A stretch of DNA of 64,000 nucleotides, taken from the NCBI GenBank assembly GCA_028551475.1, contig CM052357.1, positions 27,673,745 to 27,737,744 of the forward strand, read 5' to 3'. Source of the DNA: Casuarina equisetifolia (taxonomy: Eukaryota; Streptophyta; Magnoliopsida; Fagales; Casuarinaceae). Positions within the stretch are counted from its first letter, which is position 1. Each line of letters starts with the position of its first letter. The translations under genes were made by a program, and so were the position numbers. The notes under the pieces are model-generated. The model was not told the origin of the DNA and did no database searches. It saw nothing but the letters and a program-made list of their open reading frames with translations. Below are positions 24,401 to 36,864 of this stretch, in pieces.

Positions 24401-27400
24401 TCAAGCTAATGGTCGGTATGTGTTAATAACGCCTAGCTTGGAAAGGAGATGAGCATGCTGATTTGCCCCAAGGGCCTTGGTCAAAAGGTCAGCTGGTTGA
24501 TCCTTAGTCCCGACGTGGTCGGTCTTGATAATTCGTCGACGTATCTTCTCACGAATAAAATGACAGTCCACATCTATGTGCTTGGTCCGCTGATGTACCA
24601 TCGGATTAGCGGCGAGTTCCATGGCAGCTTTGTTGTCACAAAATAACTGCACTGGACGGGGAACATTGATTCCCATATCTTCAAGAAGTCCAAGTAACCA
24701 TAGTATCTCGCAGGATGTGACTGCCATTGCCCGATATTCAGCCTCTGTAGATGATCTAGAGACTACCCCATGTTTCTTGCTTTTCCAAGAGATGAGGGTA
24801 CTTCCAAGCATGATGCAAAAACCTGTCAAGGACTTCCGACCTACCTTGCATGATGCGTAGTCGGAATCACAGTAGGCGCGCATCTGATAACCTCCTGAAG
24901 AGGGGATGAATAATCCTGTTCCTGGACAGCTCTTCAGATATCTCACTAGTCGAATAGCCGCTTCCCAATGAGACTTCTTCGGCTTGTGCATGAACTGAGC
25001 TAAATTGTGAATTGTATAGGAGATGTCTGGTCGTGTGACCGTGAGATAGTTCAGTTTCCCTATAAGTTGTTGATACTTAAGGGAATCATTCAGAAGAGGG
25101 TCATCATCTCTCGGGACATGTGCTCCTTGATCGTGCTTGGCCGTGGTCAAGGATAGATTTGTGTCCATGGGATTGTCAACTGGTTTTGTACCACTGAGCC
25201 CCATCTCATCAATCAGTTCAAGGATGTATTTTCTTTGACTCAAGTGAAGGCCCTTCTCATCTCTCAAGACCTCAACCCCAAGAAAAAACTTGAGATTTCC
25301 CAAGTCCTTGATGTGGAAGGAAGAATGTAAATGTGCCTTCAATTCCTTGATGCCATCAATGTCACTACCTGTAATGAGGATGTCGTCAACATAAATCATG
25401 ATGAGGACAATGAGATTACCTTGTCGCTTGACAAAGAGGGAAGTGTCGTGCATGGAGTCTTGATAGCCAGCTGCCAGTAGAGCTGTGGTGAATTTCTCAT
25501 ACCATTGTCGTGCAGCTTGCTTAAGTCCATAAATAGAGCATTTGAGCTTGCATACCTTCCCAGTATGTTCATGTGGGTTGCCAGGAGGAGGGCGCATGTA
25601 TACTTCTTCATGTAAGTCCCCTTGTAGGAAAGCATTGCTAAGGTCCATCTAGTAGATATTCCAGTCATTCTGAGCCGCCAATGAGAGGGCACATCGAACT
25701 GTAATATGCTTTACCACTGGTGCAAAAATATCATGATAGTCCACTCCTTCCTTTTGGCTGAAACCTTTAGCCACAAGACGGGCTTTATATCTCTCTACCG
25801 TCCCATCAGCATTGTACTTGATCTTATATACCCATTTACATCTAATGGCTTTCCTCCCAGGTGGAAGATCCACAATCTCCCAAGTGTTGTTTACCTCCAA
25901 TGCCGTGATCTCTTGTGTCATGGCATCTTGCCATCTAGGATTGCAAACTGCCTCATAGTGATAAGTTGGTTCTGTTTCAAGTGAAATGGAGGCAATGAAG
26001 GCTTGGGTGATAGGAGAAAGGTGATCATATGAAATGAAGGCGGAAAGTGGGTATTCTAAAGATGTGCTTTCAAGAGCATTGATGGTAGGGCAGACATAGT
26101 CATTTGACCAAAGTGGTGGTCGAGAGACTCTAGTGGAGCGCCTCGGGATTATGTCAGCTGGAGGCTCTGGGGGCTCTACTGATGGTGAGGGTTCTGGTTC
26201 GTCCTCATCAGAGAAGAAATCATATGGTTCGGCTGATGGTGGTGGAGGAACCAGGGTTCGGTGTGAAGGAGGTGTAGGGTCAGGTGGTGTGGAAATGTGC
26301 TCATTCGAAGTGGGGAATGAGCTGGAGCATTCGCTGATTGGCGTTGATTGATGTACTCCCGGATCCTTTTCAACGAGATCTGTCAAAGGGACAAGGTGTG
26401 TGGACTGTGATTTAGGGCTAGTGCGTGAGAGGGGGAAAATGTCCTCGTGGAATGTGACATCCCTATTGACAAAGAAACGATGTGTTTCGGGGTTATAAAG
26501 TCTATATCCTTTCTGACTAGGTGCATATCCCATGAAGATGCATGGTGTTGCTCGTGGAGCAAATTTGTCTCTTGGTCCCACAGTAGTGGCATAACAGAGA
26601 CATCCAAAAACCCTAAGGTGAGAGATCTTGGGAGTTTTTCCAAATAATTTCTCGTAGGGTGTGACCCCATCTAAAACGGATGATGGCATCCTGTTGATGA
26701 GGTATGTGGCTGTGAGAATGCACTCTCCCCAAAATTTAATGGGGAGGTGAGCCTGAAATTTGACCGCTCGTGCTACATCTAAAATGTGACGATGTTTACG
26801 CTCAACAACACCATTTTGTTGGGGAGTGTGGACACATGAGCTTTCATGCGTGATCCCCCTAGATGAGAAAAGGTTTTTGATGTTGTGATTGAGGAAATCA
26901 AGGGCATTGTCGGTCCGAATGCGTTTGATATTGGTGTCAAACTGATTGCGGACGAGATTGAGAAACTCTTCTATTTTTGGAAAAGTTTCGTCCTTTGTTT
27001 TCATGAGAAACGTCCATGTTCCTCGTGAAAAGTCATCAACAATGGTGAGAAAATATCTCGACCCATCATGATTAGGACTCCGGTATGGGCCCCAAACATC
27101 AACATGTATTAAATCAAAAGGCCGTTGCGCTGTGTGATCGCGCGTCGGAAAAGGTTTGCGAGTTTGTTTCGCAAGTGGACAAATATCACAAAATTTATCA
27201 AGAGAATAATTTTGAAAAGGAAGTTCTTTGATAAATTTAAATTTTGCATGTGACATGTGTCCAAAACGACAATGCCAAAGTTTGGAATCAAAAGTACAAC
27301 TCGATAAGGAGTTTACAAAATGTGAATTTGAAGTTCCAAGTGTGGATGAATTTTTCCTAATAGATGATGCAACAAAGAAATAAAGCCCATTTTTCATTCT

Positions 27401-27787
27401 ACCCAGGCCCTTGACATCACTCGTCGAAAGGTCCTGAAATACACAAAATTCGGTGTAGAGGATGATTCGACAATTGTTATCAAGGCAGAATTTAGAAACA
27501 GATATCAAATTGAATTTAAAATCAGGAGAATATAGGACAGTATTCAATTTGAGATGCTTGGAAATATGGGTGTTGCCAGTGTGAGTAACCAATGCACTAT
27601 CACCATTAGGAAATTTAACTTTCCTAGATCTAGATGCGCATGATGCAATAGAGTCTAGGCAATTTAAGTTGGCAGTAATATGATCACTAGCACCAGAATC
27701 AATAATCCAAATTCGATTGAGGAAATCGGGCGTACCTTCAGCCAAGTAAGCATGGCTATCTTCGGAGTCCTTTTTGACAAATTGCAT
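24401..27787 (-). pseudogene. pol: copia pol region, split by one in-frame stop
   Basis: It reads 712 codons (25652-27787) and then, past TAG at 25649-25651, another 415 codons in the same frame to a stop next to the 3' LTR. Domains in order: protease motif DSGAS; integrase zinc region (HCRFGH with CDIC) and DDE triad (HVDVWG, RTDNALDF, VERKHRH); RT starting at NTWEIVDLPPG with the fingers RYKARLVAKGFSQ; then, beyond the stop, MDLSNAFLQGDL and the YVDD active site; RNase H with YCDSDYASC, EAEYRA and the final HIDV box. The stop separates the two halves of the RT. It lies where relatives usually have Gln or Lys, so a single CAG-to-TAG change explains it. Confidence 0.93.
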
Positions 27788-29121
27788 AAACCGTTGGAAG
27801 TCGGTTTTGGTGATGAAGACATGATCTGAATCGTCGGTTACTAAGTTGGCTTTTGCTTCCTCTTTGTAGTGCTTGTGACCTGGAGGGAACCCGTTCAGCT
27901 TGTAGCATTCCTTGTGCTCATGCCCATAATTCTTGCAATATTCACACTAGGGGCCAGTGAGGCGGTAGCAATTTTCCCAAGTGTGATTTTTTCGGCCGCA
28001 AATTGGGCATTTTTCAGCTGCCCTGTACGGCATGTCGTTTGCCCTAAACGACCTGTCGTTTTCGCGGCCTTTAAACGACTTGTCGTTTTCGCGGCCTCTA
28101 AATGACCTGTCATTTTGTGCGGCCTTAAGTGAGAACGACGCGTCGTTCTCGGTCAGCGCTGACTGCGCTGATGTCGCCGCGATAGGTCATTCTGCTGCAA
28201 CAAGTGCTGATCGTTTGAACGACTCTGTTGCGTCAGGCGAAGTGTTCGCCACAACAAAGCTGTAATCAGCCACCGTCTTCCCTGCCTCCGTCCGCCGGTA
28301 CTCAGCCTTGATGAGGATCGAATAGGCCTGGAAAACGTCGGGAAGCGGATTCATCAAGAAAATTTGGTCTCAGACGGCCGAATAGACCCCATCGACACCG
28401 TGCATAAACTGGTAGAATTTCATCTTCTCCTGGTGGCGGACGCACGGCGGGTAGAGCAGAATATCGGGCTCCTCAAGCTCCATCAGTGAATCATACTCTT
28501 CCCAGAGTTCCCGGAGCTGGCCGAAGAACACCGAAATCGAGTTTCCCCCTTGCTGGATGTGCCAGAGACGGGTAATTAGGTCGTAGATGCGACTCGGGTC
28601 GACTTGGTTGTACTGGGCACGGAGTTCAGACCAGAGCTTCGCGGCGGAGCGGGTGTAAATCAGGCCGTCGTGGAGCTCCTCTGCGATTGAGTTCAGAATC
28701 CAGCCCCGGCAAACCTGATTGCATCGCTCCCAGAGTGGCAGCAGCGGTGACCCGTCCTCCGGTTCGGGTAGGACCCGTCGACGAAGACCAGTTTGTTCTT
28801 GATCGACAGCAAAATCAGCATCGTCTCGTACCAGACGACATAATTCGAGGCTCCGGTCAGTTTCACGGTCACCAGCGTCAGAGAATTTGTGTCTCCGATG
28901 GGCAAATAGAGCGGGTCGGTGAAGTCGGGTTCAACTCGGACCCGATTGTTGTTTTCTTCAAAATTCTGGCGCGGCGGAGTGTCCGCTCGCGGCGGAGTTT
29001 GGTTGATTTGGGGCGGCTCGAGAGGCGGCACATTTCGCCTTATGTAACTGCGGTGTGGCGGCACATACCGCGGACCTCCGCTGGATTGGCTGCCGGTGCG
29101 GACGGAGCGGTCGTCGGCCAT
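27788..29121 (-). pseudogene. gag: copia gag region, broken
   Basis: It starts at 29121 with MADDRSVRTG, then a Pro/Arg-rich leader and a UBN2/gag-like block (LTGASNYVVWYETM). A one-base loss near 28765 ends this frame at about 28693. In the next frame the gag body continues (LWSELRAQYNQ, FFGQLRELWEEYDSL, MNPLPDVFQAY), with TGA at 28370-28372 and 28187-28189. Two CCHC zinc knuckles follow, CPICGRKNHTWENC and CEYCKNYGHEHKEC, with TAG at 27948-27950 between them. Just before the knuckles a short RENDRSF-type peptide is repeated. It normally packages element RNA; this copy cannot. Confidence 0.85.
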
Positions 29122-29598
29122 CGATCTAGGGCACGGTGGTCAGAAACAGTGTCGTTCTGTACTAGGGCAAATTAGGGCAAGAACCTGCAACGGCGTCGTT
29201 TTGAGCCTTTTGAGGTGGATGGAGAACGGTGTCGTTCTGCCTGATGATTTTAGGGCAAGTAAAGTCCAACGACGTCGTATTGACGAAGTTGGGATATGTG
29301 TTGCTCAAAAAACGACGTCGTTTCTGATTACGAGTTCGTTTTATCAAGAAAAACGATGCCGTTTTGGAGCGGGTGATCGGACTTTGTCGCAGAAGTGTTC
29401 TGCGAGTGCCGGAGATGAAAAATGGTCGGAATCTACGATTCTGCAGCCGAAAGTGGCGGAAAATAACGCAGAAAAGGCCGAAAAATGGATTTTTGTGAAG
29501 TGCGGAAGCGTGTTTGGGTTTGGATAGAAAAAAAAGTCAGGTTTGAAGTGCGATTTTTGAGAAGAAAAAAAACCCCTCAAACCCTGGCTCGGGTACCA

Positions 29599-29938
29599 TG
29601 TAAAAAGTAAACAACTCAGGAACTTCGGGTGAATCTTGCTGATTTCATTGACAAGCAAACCGAATTACAAAGAGTTCTTGCGGGAGAAATTGTTCCCGTG
29701 ATGAAATAAAATGAAAAATTGTGTACATATTAATAGAGGAAGAAGAAGGGTAAAAAGGGGCAGCAGCGGGCAATGCTGCTGCGGTAGCTTGTGTAGCCCC
29801 GTCTAGCACCAGCTGTGTCTGGTGCTAGAACCGTAGGTGGCGCGGTGCAGTGGTGGTGCAGAGCAGAGCCGCAGGGTGCAGATGTCTTCTCTGTCGGGGG
29901 TGCTGATGTGGCAGGCTGACGTGGCTCATCTTCAAACA
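29599..29938 (-). repeat. 5' LTR of the young copia element
   Basis: It is the partner of 24054-24393 and differs at two of 340 positions. On the minus strand it ends TTTTTACA, followed directly by the TGGTACC primer-binding site. The same 28-bp hairpin is at 29802-29829. Confidence 0.95.
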
Positions 29939-30006
29939 ACTTGTTATATTAAGAACCCAATTAAAAAAATCTAGACTTGAATCTGGTAGCTTGATTGATG
30001 ACCTAC

Positions 30007-33000
30007 CAGAAAGCTCTTTTCTCTTGATGGTAGCTCAATGAGCTCTCGAGTCCTGTTAGCATTTTTCTCAGCCAAAGCCTCCGCGGATAGTACTGTCTGA
30101 GGCTTCCCCAATGCTGCAGCAAAAATGCTTTTAACTATCAGAATGTTATGTCCAATTATGAAAACTTAAACTCGTATGAATGGGGGGCACTCACGATCAA
30201 GGTACTGTAGGGCCAAAGTGAACAGGAAATTGAACAGAATAATATATATAATCGTAGCTCCAACCCCTATCCAATACCCGTATGGTTCTGTGAAGAAACC
30301 ACGAGACTTCAAGACTTGAACTCCTAATGGCTCTGTTGAATTAGAAGGAACCTATCCCACGTAGTTCAAATCCTTATTAGCTAAAACATTGTTTTAAGTT
30401 CTAACATACGCGTGTGTTGTCACAATTTGAAAGTGACTCTTACATGACGCCAACTCTTTCCAAGGAATTCATTGACAGCTATGGCGTTCTGTCCATACAT
30501 CATTGGCGAGATCCAATAACCCCACAACCACCATTTCCGTATGTTGTCTGATGGAAAAGGACATAGTTGTCGAGCATCAGCTTCAATGGAAAAGAACCAA
30601 AAAGGAACGAGGATTTATAACGCAGTAAATTTTATCAACAGTTCACCTCGTGACAGAACAAATCCACCAAGAGCAATAACAGCAAGTAACGCGAAAGTTC
30701 CAAATGTGGTCGCAACAATTACGTTCCTCCCTACTGCTGCCATCAATCGAAAAAGTCCAGATGCCATCTGGTTCATACATAGGAGTTGAAGAAACTGCTT
30801 GAAAAACCTGCCATGAAGAACTTACATTAGATTTTGGAACTCAAATTTGAACGTTACTATTTATAATAACTTATATTTGCTCTCGCCTTTCAATGTTGGG
30901 ATCGTAGCCTACGACATAATAGGTCATGACCATCCAAATGGCAACTTCCAACAAGGTTATTGGGATCTTAAGGATCCATGTTGGTATGGAGTATGCCCAA
31001 GAGGGATAGAAGAGGAGGTCTCTCTGCTTATAGAGGACAGGCAGCTTCATGATGGACATGGCAAGTTCTGAGTTCCCGCAAAACAAAGCAATAAGGAGTG
31101 TAAAGAACATAGCATCCATATGAATTCCACCATCTTCAACTGTACTCCGGTGCATCTCAGTCCGTAAAAATAATGTCGTGGTCAGGAGAGCTGATATAGT
31201 TAGCTAGGAGTTTAACAAGAAAAAAAGGGAAGTTAAAATATTCTGAACCTAAACAAGAAGCTCAATGTTTGGAGTAGGTCTGTTTCTTATTCCTTACAAA
31301 ACACAGTTAAAAGCTTGAACACTTACTTTAAACATCTTGAAAATGTAAACAAATGAATTCCTCTTCATAAGCATAAATTCTCTACACGCACAAGCTTTGA
31401 ATAGTTCCCTCTTGCTAACGCCATACTTTTTGCTTGTGAGCGCGGCAGGATGGCCTTTGGACTTGTCAAAAGGTGTAGCAAGCTCATCTCCAAGTTTTCG
31501 ACCAATGTGAAATGACTGAAATGCTTCAGAAAATTCCTTGACTGAAATAAAACTGTAAGTTTCATCTTTATTTGCCCAGTACTGCTCTTGGTCTTTCCTT
31601 GATGTCACCTGTCAGGAAAAGAGAAAAGACAGAACAATAAGAAGAAGCCCAATCTCTTCTCAAATATGAACCGAGGGATATTTTTTCAAAATGTAAATTA
31701 CTTCCTGTAAGAAGTCTGCAACTCCCTTTCTCTCTGGACATTCGAAGCCTGTGTATTCAAAAAACTCGAGCACGTTTTCACGAGGACCCTGATACACAAT
31801 TTGCCCGTCTGAGAGGAGAACTATGTCATCAAACAGGTCATAAGTTTCTGGTGCTGGCTGAAGGAGAGAGATAAGGGCTGTCCCATTGAGAATGTGTATG
31901 GATTGTCTGAGTGATTTCACTATCTGGAATGTTGTCGAACTGTCCAAACCATTGGATATCGCATCCATGAAAGTTGCTCTGGCCGGTCCGACCAACATTT
32001 CACCTGTATTTGTTCGGCCATACATTTCAAAGAACCAACTAAGTGAGGCCTTGGAAATCTGCAGACAAAGAGAGTGGCAGTTCTGTTCTGTGCTTACCTG
32101 TTGTGAGTCGCTTCTTTTGTCCCCCAGATATACCTCTATGCATTTCATTCCCCACTAAAGTATCAGCACAGACTTCAAGTCCAAGAATCTTCAAAATTTC
32201 AAAATAAGAACAGAAATTATCACCATACTATTGTAATTCCATTTATAACTCATTGTTTTAGAGCCAGATTGATTTGAGTCTGTACCCTGAGTATGTAATC
32301 TGTTACGACACTGGCTTCCTGCCCTTCTAGTGACGTAGCCTGCATGGTTTCAGGCATTGAGAAACCAATTTTAGCAGTTGTAGAGAAACCAAGGAGAAAT
32401 GCTGATAACTCACCTTCATATAGATATCAAGATCAGGATCCGGCTTAATGTTTGCTGCCTTCTCTCGCCTTAGTAATTCTGCCAACATTTCTGCAAAATT
32501 TCCATTAAAATAATCTAATAAGAACCCATCAAAATTCTTCTAGATAACCTTAAGATGCCAATGTCCCTGGGTTTTTTCAACTGACCATAACGGGGCCCGA
32601 CCCCTTGACATCTTGCCGAAAAGGCCAGTGTTTCTCTTACTGTCATTTCTCCTATATGAACATCATATTGACTTATATAAGCTGATGTCCTCTGTGGCTC
32701 AAACTCATCCATTCCATAGCCGTTGTACGTGACTCTGCCTGGGGACTGAAATACAAAAGCTACTCTATGAAAACATAGTCAACAAAACAAAACATCTCTC
32801 CACAAAAGCTACTCTGTGAAACCATAATCAACAAAATGAAACATCTCTCCAACTTAGTGGTGAAAGATGTTGGAATCTATGTCCTTACCTTCAGATCTTT
32901 CGCAGGTTTTCCAGCCAGTGCCATCAGTAATGTGGTCTTTCCGGAGCTTGGGGGACCCAAAAGCAATGTCATTCTGCATAATCCGGGACAAATAACTGAG

Positions 33001-33765
33001 AGATGGGGAGTTGAAGAGTCTATCACGGATGCTCCAATGGTTGTTTCTACTAACCTTCCGGGCTTGATGATTCCGCTAACACCGTGAAGAATTGGTAATG
33101 GTTGCTTTCGGTTTGGAATTATGCGCAGATAACTCAGGAACCCCTGCATAGAAAGGTTCAGAATTTGAATATTCTCTTCATTCTAGCATGATCTGAAAGA
33201 TGAACCCCGTACCTCTAACAGGTTAACACAAAAGTTGAAGATTGTGGGCAATGCTCTGCCTCCGACATAAGCTTCTGCTTCTACATATAAATGCTCGAAA
33301 CGGACTTCAATTGTCGGAAGCTCAAGTCCAACGCTGCATTTCAAGTTTGAAATACACAAAAACCATCTCAAACACACCATAAACACTGGATCATAAACGG
33401 CTCATGTGAGTTTAAAAGGTCAATCTATCTATTGGAGTTTACCGTTCAACGCGGTCCTTGAGCTTTAACAAGAACTTCTCATTATCTTCATCTGCAATTT
33501 TCAACAGCCTCTCCAACAAATTCTTTCTCTCGACCACTCCAAGATTTTTTATATCAATCTCTCTGGCTTCACCCTCCGCTTCAGTGAGTATACCTCTCCC
33601 TATACGCATGTAAGTGGGCAGTTTCTCAAGAGCAGCCCATTTCAGAGCTTCTTCGTCGTTGTCTTCTCGCGAAGACCTGGAGAAAACTTCCATGGCACTG
33701 ATCCCCCAGATGTTAGAGCTGCTTAGACGTGCACTACTAACTCTGAATATGTCCCCGCCTTCCAT
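30007..33765 (-). pseudogene. PDR pseudogene B, 5' part (NBD1-TMD1), reading frames still open
   Basis: This holds homologues of exons 1-15 of gene C, from [11 protein letters not shown] (ATG at 33765; exon 1 33443-33765) to the donor at 30001-30006. By eye all 15 exons keep frame and splice sites. It contains Walker [10 protein letters not shown] and the signature ISGGQ. The Walker B segment reads [10 protein letters not shown] where A and C have [10 protein letters not shown]; the catalytic Glu codon is GCG (Ala) at 31960-31962, about residue 348. Other unusual changes are FNG to FCG in TMD1 and EMLRG to EMHRG before the signature. The downstream half is broken, so at best a half-size, ATPase-impaired product could be made. 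I call it part of a pseudogene. Confidence 0.85.
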
Positions 33766-33899
33766 TTGACCAACTAGTACAGTTTGTCAATATAAGCAAA
33801 CAAAAGTCAGATTTTTTCTGATTTTCATGCCGCATGGATATTCGAGCGGAAACTCCATTTCTGAAATGGGACCTCTCCAATCTCTTTAGGGGATCGTGT

Positions 33900-33920
33900 T
33901 ATATATATATATATATTATA
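33900..33920 (-). promoter_or_regulatory. TATA-like (TA)n of pseudogene B
   Basis: A (TA)n run lies 135-155 bp upstream of the exon 1 ATG. A comparable run sits upstream of gene C. It is the only TATA candidate in the conserved upstream region. Confidence 0.35.
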
Positions 33921-34663
33921 CTCACACATAAACAGCTTGAAAGTATTATAGTGCTTCTGGAATACAAAACTAGAAGGACAGGAAAATAACTTGGCTACAA
34001 AACATCATAGTATTATTACAAACATCTTATGCATATTAAAGCCTTATCATCGTACTATTGTATGTTTTTCTACCACGTTACTCAACCTTTCAAAACTCGG
34101 CTCAACCTCCCCCAAATGAGAGGAAGTTGAATCTCAAGATTAATCTGATTAACGAATGAAGTTCAATGTAATTTTAAATAATGTTTAAAGGTAAAAAAAT
34201 ATTTTATGTAAGTCATGAATTAACTTTTTAGCTTTCCTACATGTCTTCCCCATCTTTCACTGATGAAGATTTTCACATGCAATTTAAAAGATTCAAACTG
34301 TAGCATGTAATGAAAATAAAAGGTTTTATTTTATTACAATTGTAACAATATAAAAGCTTTCACTCACGCTACAATCTACTCACTCACTTTGTCCTCACTT
34401 CATGCACTTAAGGTTGCACTATTCACTTACTTTCCTCACGTCACCCACTTACACACTTCGTCATTTCATGCATCAAATGCTATTCGCTCCTTTTCACTAC
34501 TCCCTCATTTGCTCCCACAAGGAGTTACGTCCTTCTATATAGTAGCTCCAAGTTGGTGCTACACCGACTGAAACTTCTGCCTTATTCTTGATATTTTCCT
34601 GCAACTTTATGATATTTCTGACTATGGGGATCAAGGGACCGACACTTCCTTGAGTTCACGGCT

Positions 34664-34792
<129 letters not shown>

Positions 34793-35329
34793 CATCTTTC
34801 TAGTCGGTGCTTCGTCTTTCAGAATGTGCAGGCAGACAATCAGTTTTTCTTTTCAACAAAATACTATTTTAGTTTAACGCTGTCCACAAGCATTAAAGTA
34901 ATCGAAGTAAAGAAAAGAACGTTTCCCACGAGGTTCTCCTTCGGTACCTTATTATTACCTTATTCCCCGGAGGGAACTACATATTGTAGTTGTTACAGAG
35001 CAGAAGATGCAGAACTAGCGAGGAATTCCCTCATTATTAATTCTCATATTCGTAGGGTTCTCTTAGAATGGATCGGGTATGCTATCTTCAATATCTAATT
35101 CTTAAATGAAGCATCTGTCTTTTCTTCATTTCTCATCAAGTTCAAGTTACTCGAGATTGGCTCCTTAATCTTTATTCAATTTTTAATTCTGCAGCTAATC
35201 TCGACTTAATCCTCTTCGAGGTGACAAATGTACCTAACTGTTGTTCAAAATGAATATTTCTTCTCTCTTAGCAAGAAAATTCATAAACCTTAGAGCAGAA
35301 AAGTTTCAAGGTAATCAATGGAATCCAAA

Positions 35330-35730
35330 AAGACCCTTTTGAAATTGGTTTAAGAGAAGCACTGCCAAAGTTCAGAGAATTCTTTAGTTAAATATCAAAA
35401 ATCCATTGGCTTGTACACTAATTTGACCAGTAAATCACCACTGGAGGTAGTAAATTAAGGGCTGAGATGATGCAACCGTCCCAATCCATTCTGAGCTGTA
35501 AATGATGCAAGGTCAGACGGTGTACTGTTGCATTTAGATTTGACCCCATAATATTTAAACAAATATTATCTGATGAGGTGTAAGTTTCCAGAAGAGATGA
35601 CGCCACCTCCTCTCTGGTTGGCTTCTCTGCACAATAACAAAGAAAAGATTCCTCCGGGCGATAATAGGCATTGGCAACATGTGCAGAAGAAAACCATGAT
35701 TAAACAAATGAATTGCAGGAGAAGAAACCT
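35330..35730 (-). repeat. C-type upstream block, copy 1
   Basis: About 400 bp shared with 41800-42200 and, more weakly, 52300-52570. On the minus strand this copy contains an open stretch (35418-35606) beginning MASSLLETYTSSDNICLNIM, preceded by an AG and an in-frame extension. The 41.9-kb copy keeps the same frame, while the copy upstream of gene C is broken by a stop. I do not recognise the peptide. It could be an upstream exon, a captured gene fragment or chance. Confidence 0.7.
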
Positions 35731-36516
35731 AATACAAGTTTAAGATTAAATTAATTAATACAGTAACAACTCATATAAAGAATATATATAAAATATTCCT
35801 TAAAGCATGGAATAAGGTTCTATTGAGACAATTACTCTAAAATCTCATAAATGATCTAAGTTCATCTTTATGTAATTGGTAAATTCAAAATACTAAATAC
35901 ATGAGAATTTCAATTATGTACCTTGACATTAAAAAAAATATGACATGATGGTGATGAAGTCTTCTCAAGTTACAACAAATTTTCACATCTATATTCTTTA
36001 TACATTCTTATTGTTGTAAAAAGACATACAAGGAATTATATTACGTTAATGTTGAAGTTGAATGGTATGGCTTGGATCTTATTTGTTAACTCTAAAATGA
36101 GCCATCAAGTATACTTAACATTTTTCTTAATAAAAGATGACAGAACCCTTGTTTTATATATATTAAAATGTCGAGTTTGGTGTAGCCACCAAATCTTTAC
36201 AAAATTGGTTAGATTCTCCATCCAAAGTGGATGGATTATCAACCGATGTACATTGGGGTTACGTAGTCACCTAAGCCTTTGCCAAAACCTTGCAATCCTC
36301 TTATGAAGTGTAACATACATAAAAGTGATACCTTGAGAATACATCAAACTAGCACTTAATTACAATCACCATCCTACAATAGGGGCCAATTGTTGTTGTT
36401 GCCATCTCTTGGCCTATGCCTTTTAAATGTGGTAGGTGTGGAGGCGAGGGAGAATCACTTGAGTCTGACAACAGTGCAACCAACATCTTTAGTGGTTAGA
36501 GTTACATGTCCCACAT
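35731..36516. other. AT-rich sequence left of the old copia element
   Basis: No gene is seen. The sequence is AT-rich with scattered stops in all frames. It ends at the CACAT target duplication (36512-36516) of the old copia element. Confidence 0.4.
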
Positions 36517-36864
36517 TGTTAGAACAACCGTCCACGTTAGCAGTTGCAATAGCCTCCACGTCAGCCTTAGGGCCATGTCAAATGCTTGCATCTCGCACCT
36601 GCATGTGATCGAGCGCAGCTGCGCTTGCTCGTCGCTCGTCACTGGAAAACTTTCATTATTTGATTCTTGTAATTTTTGTAAAGAACTTTGATTTGAATTT
36701 CATTGTAAATGTTTTCCTTTTATAATCTGTAACAAATTGTGTATTTAAACAGTTGAAATTTAATAAAAATGATCATAAAAAAATTCACAAAAATTAGGGT
36801 TTCTTCCTCCTCTCTGAATCGATGTTTTCTGGTCGATCCTGCCAAAAATTATCTAATTTTATCA
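36517..36864 (+). repeat. 5' LTR of the old copia element
   Basis: 348 bp, TG...CA ends. It includes TTTAAACAGTTGAAATTTAATAAAAATG, a likely TATA and polyadenylation stretch shared with the 3' LTR. Confidence 0.9.

Larger units (their letters stand above)
24054..29938 (-). mobile_element. Young Ty1/copia LTR retrotransposon in PDR pseudogene B
   Basis: This 5885-bp element has 340-bp LTRs at 24054-24393 and 29599-29938, which differ at only two sites by eye. It is flanked by the 5-bp target duplication ACTTG (24049-24053 and 29939-29943). On the minus strand the 5' LTR is followed by the primer-binding site TGGTACCCGAGCCAGG, close to the initiator tRNA-Met type. A purine tract (CTTGAGGGGGCC) precedes the 3' LTR. 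The protein order protease, integrase, RT, RNase H marks it as copia. It lies in intron 15 of the PDR pseudogene, in the same orientation, about 20 bp from the 3' splice site. The coding region has several nonsense codons and a frameshift, so this copy cannot move by itself. Confidence 0.96.

Noticed and set aside
28020..28140. CRISPR-like short repeats
   Set aside because: They are tandem coding repeats in gag with no spacers; the sequence is from a plant nucleus.
28687..29175. 162-codon plus-strand frame in the copia element
   Set aside because: Antisense to gag; GC-rich codon use gives open antisense frames.
30007..33765. Reading the 5' half of B as a functional half-size transporter gene
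   Set aside because: Exon structure matches the full-size genes exactly, the Walker B Glu is lost and no terminator or stop-bearing exon designed for a half transporter is seen; truncation is better explained by decay.
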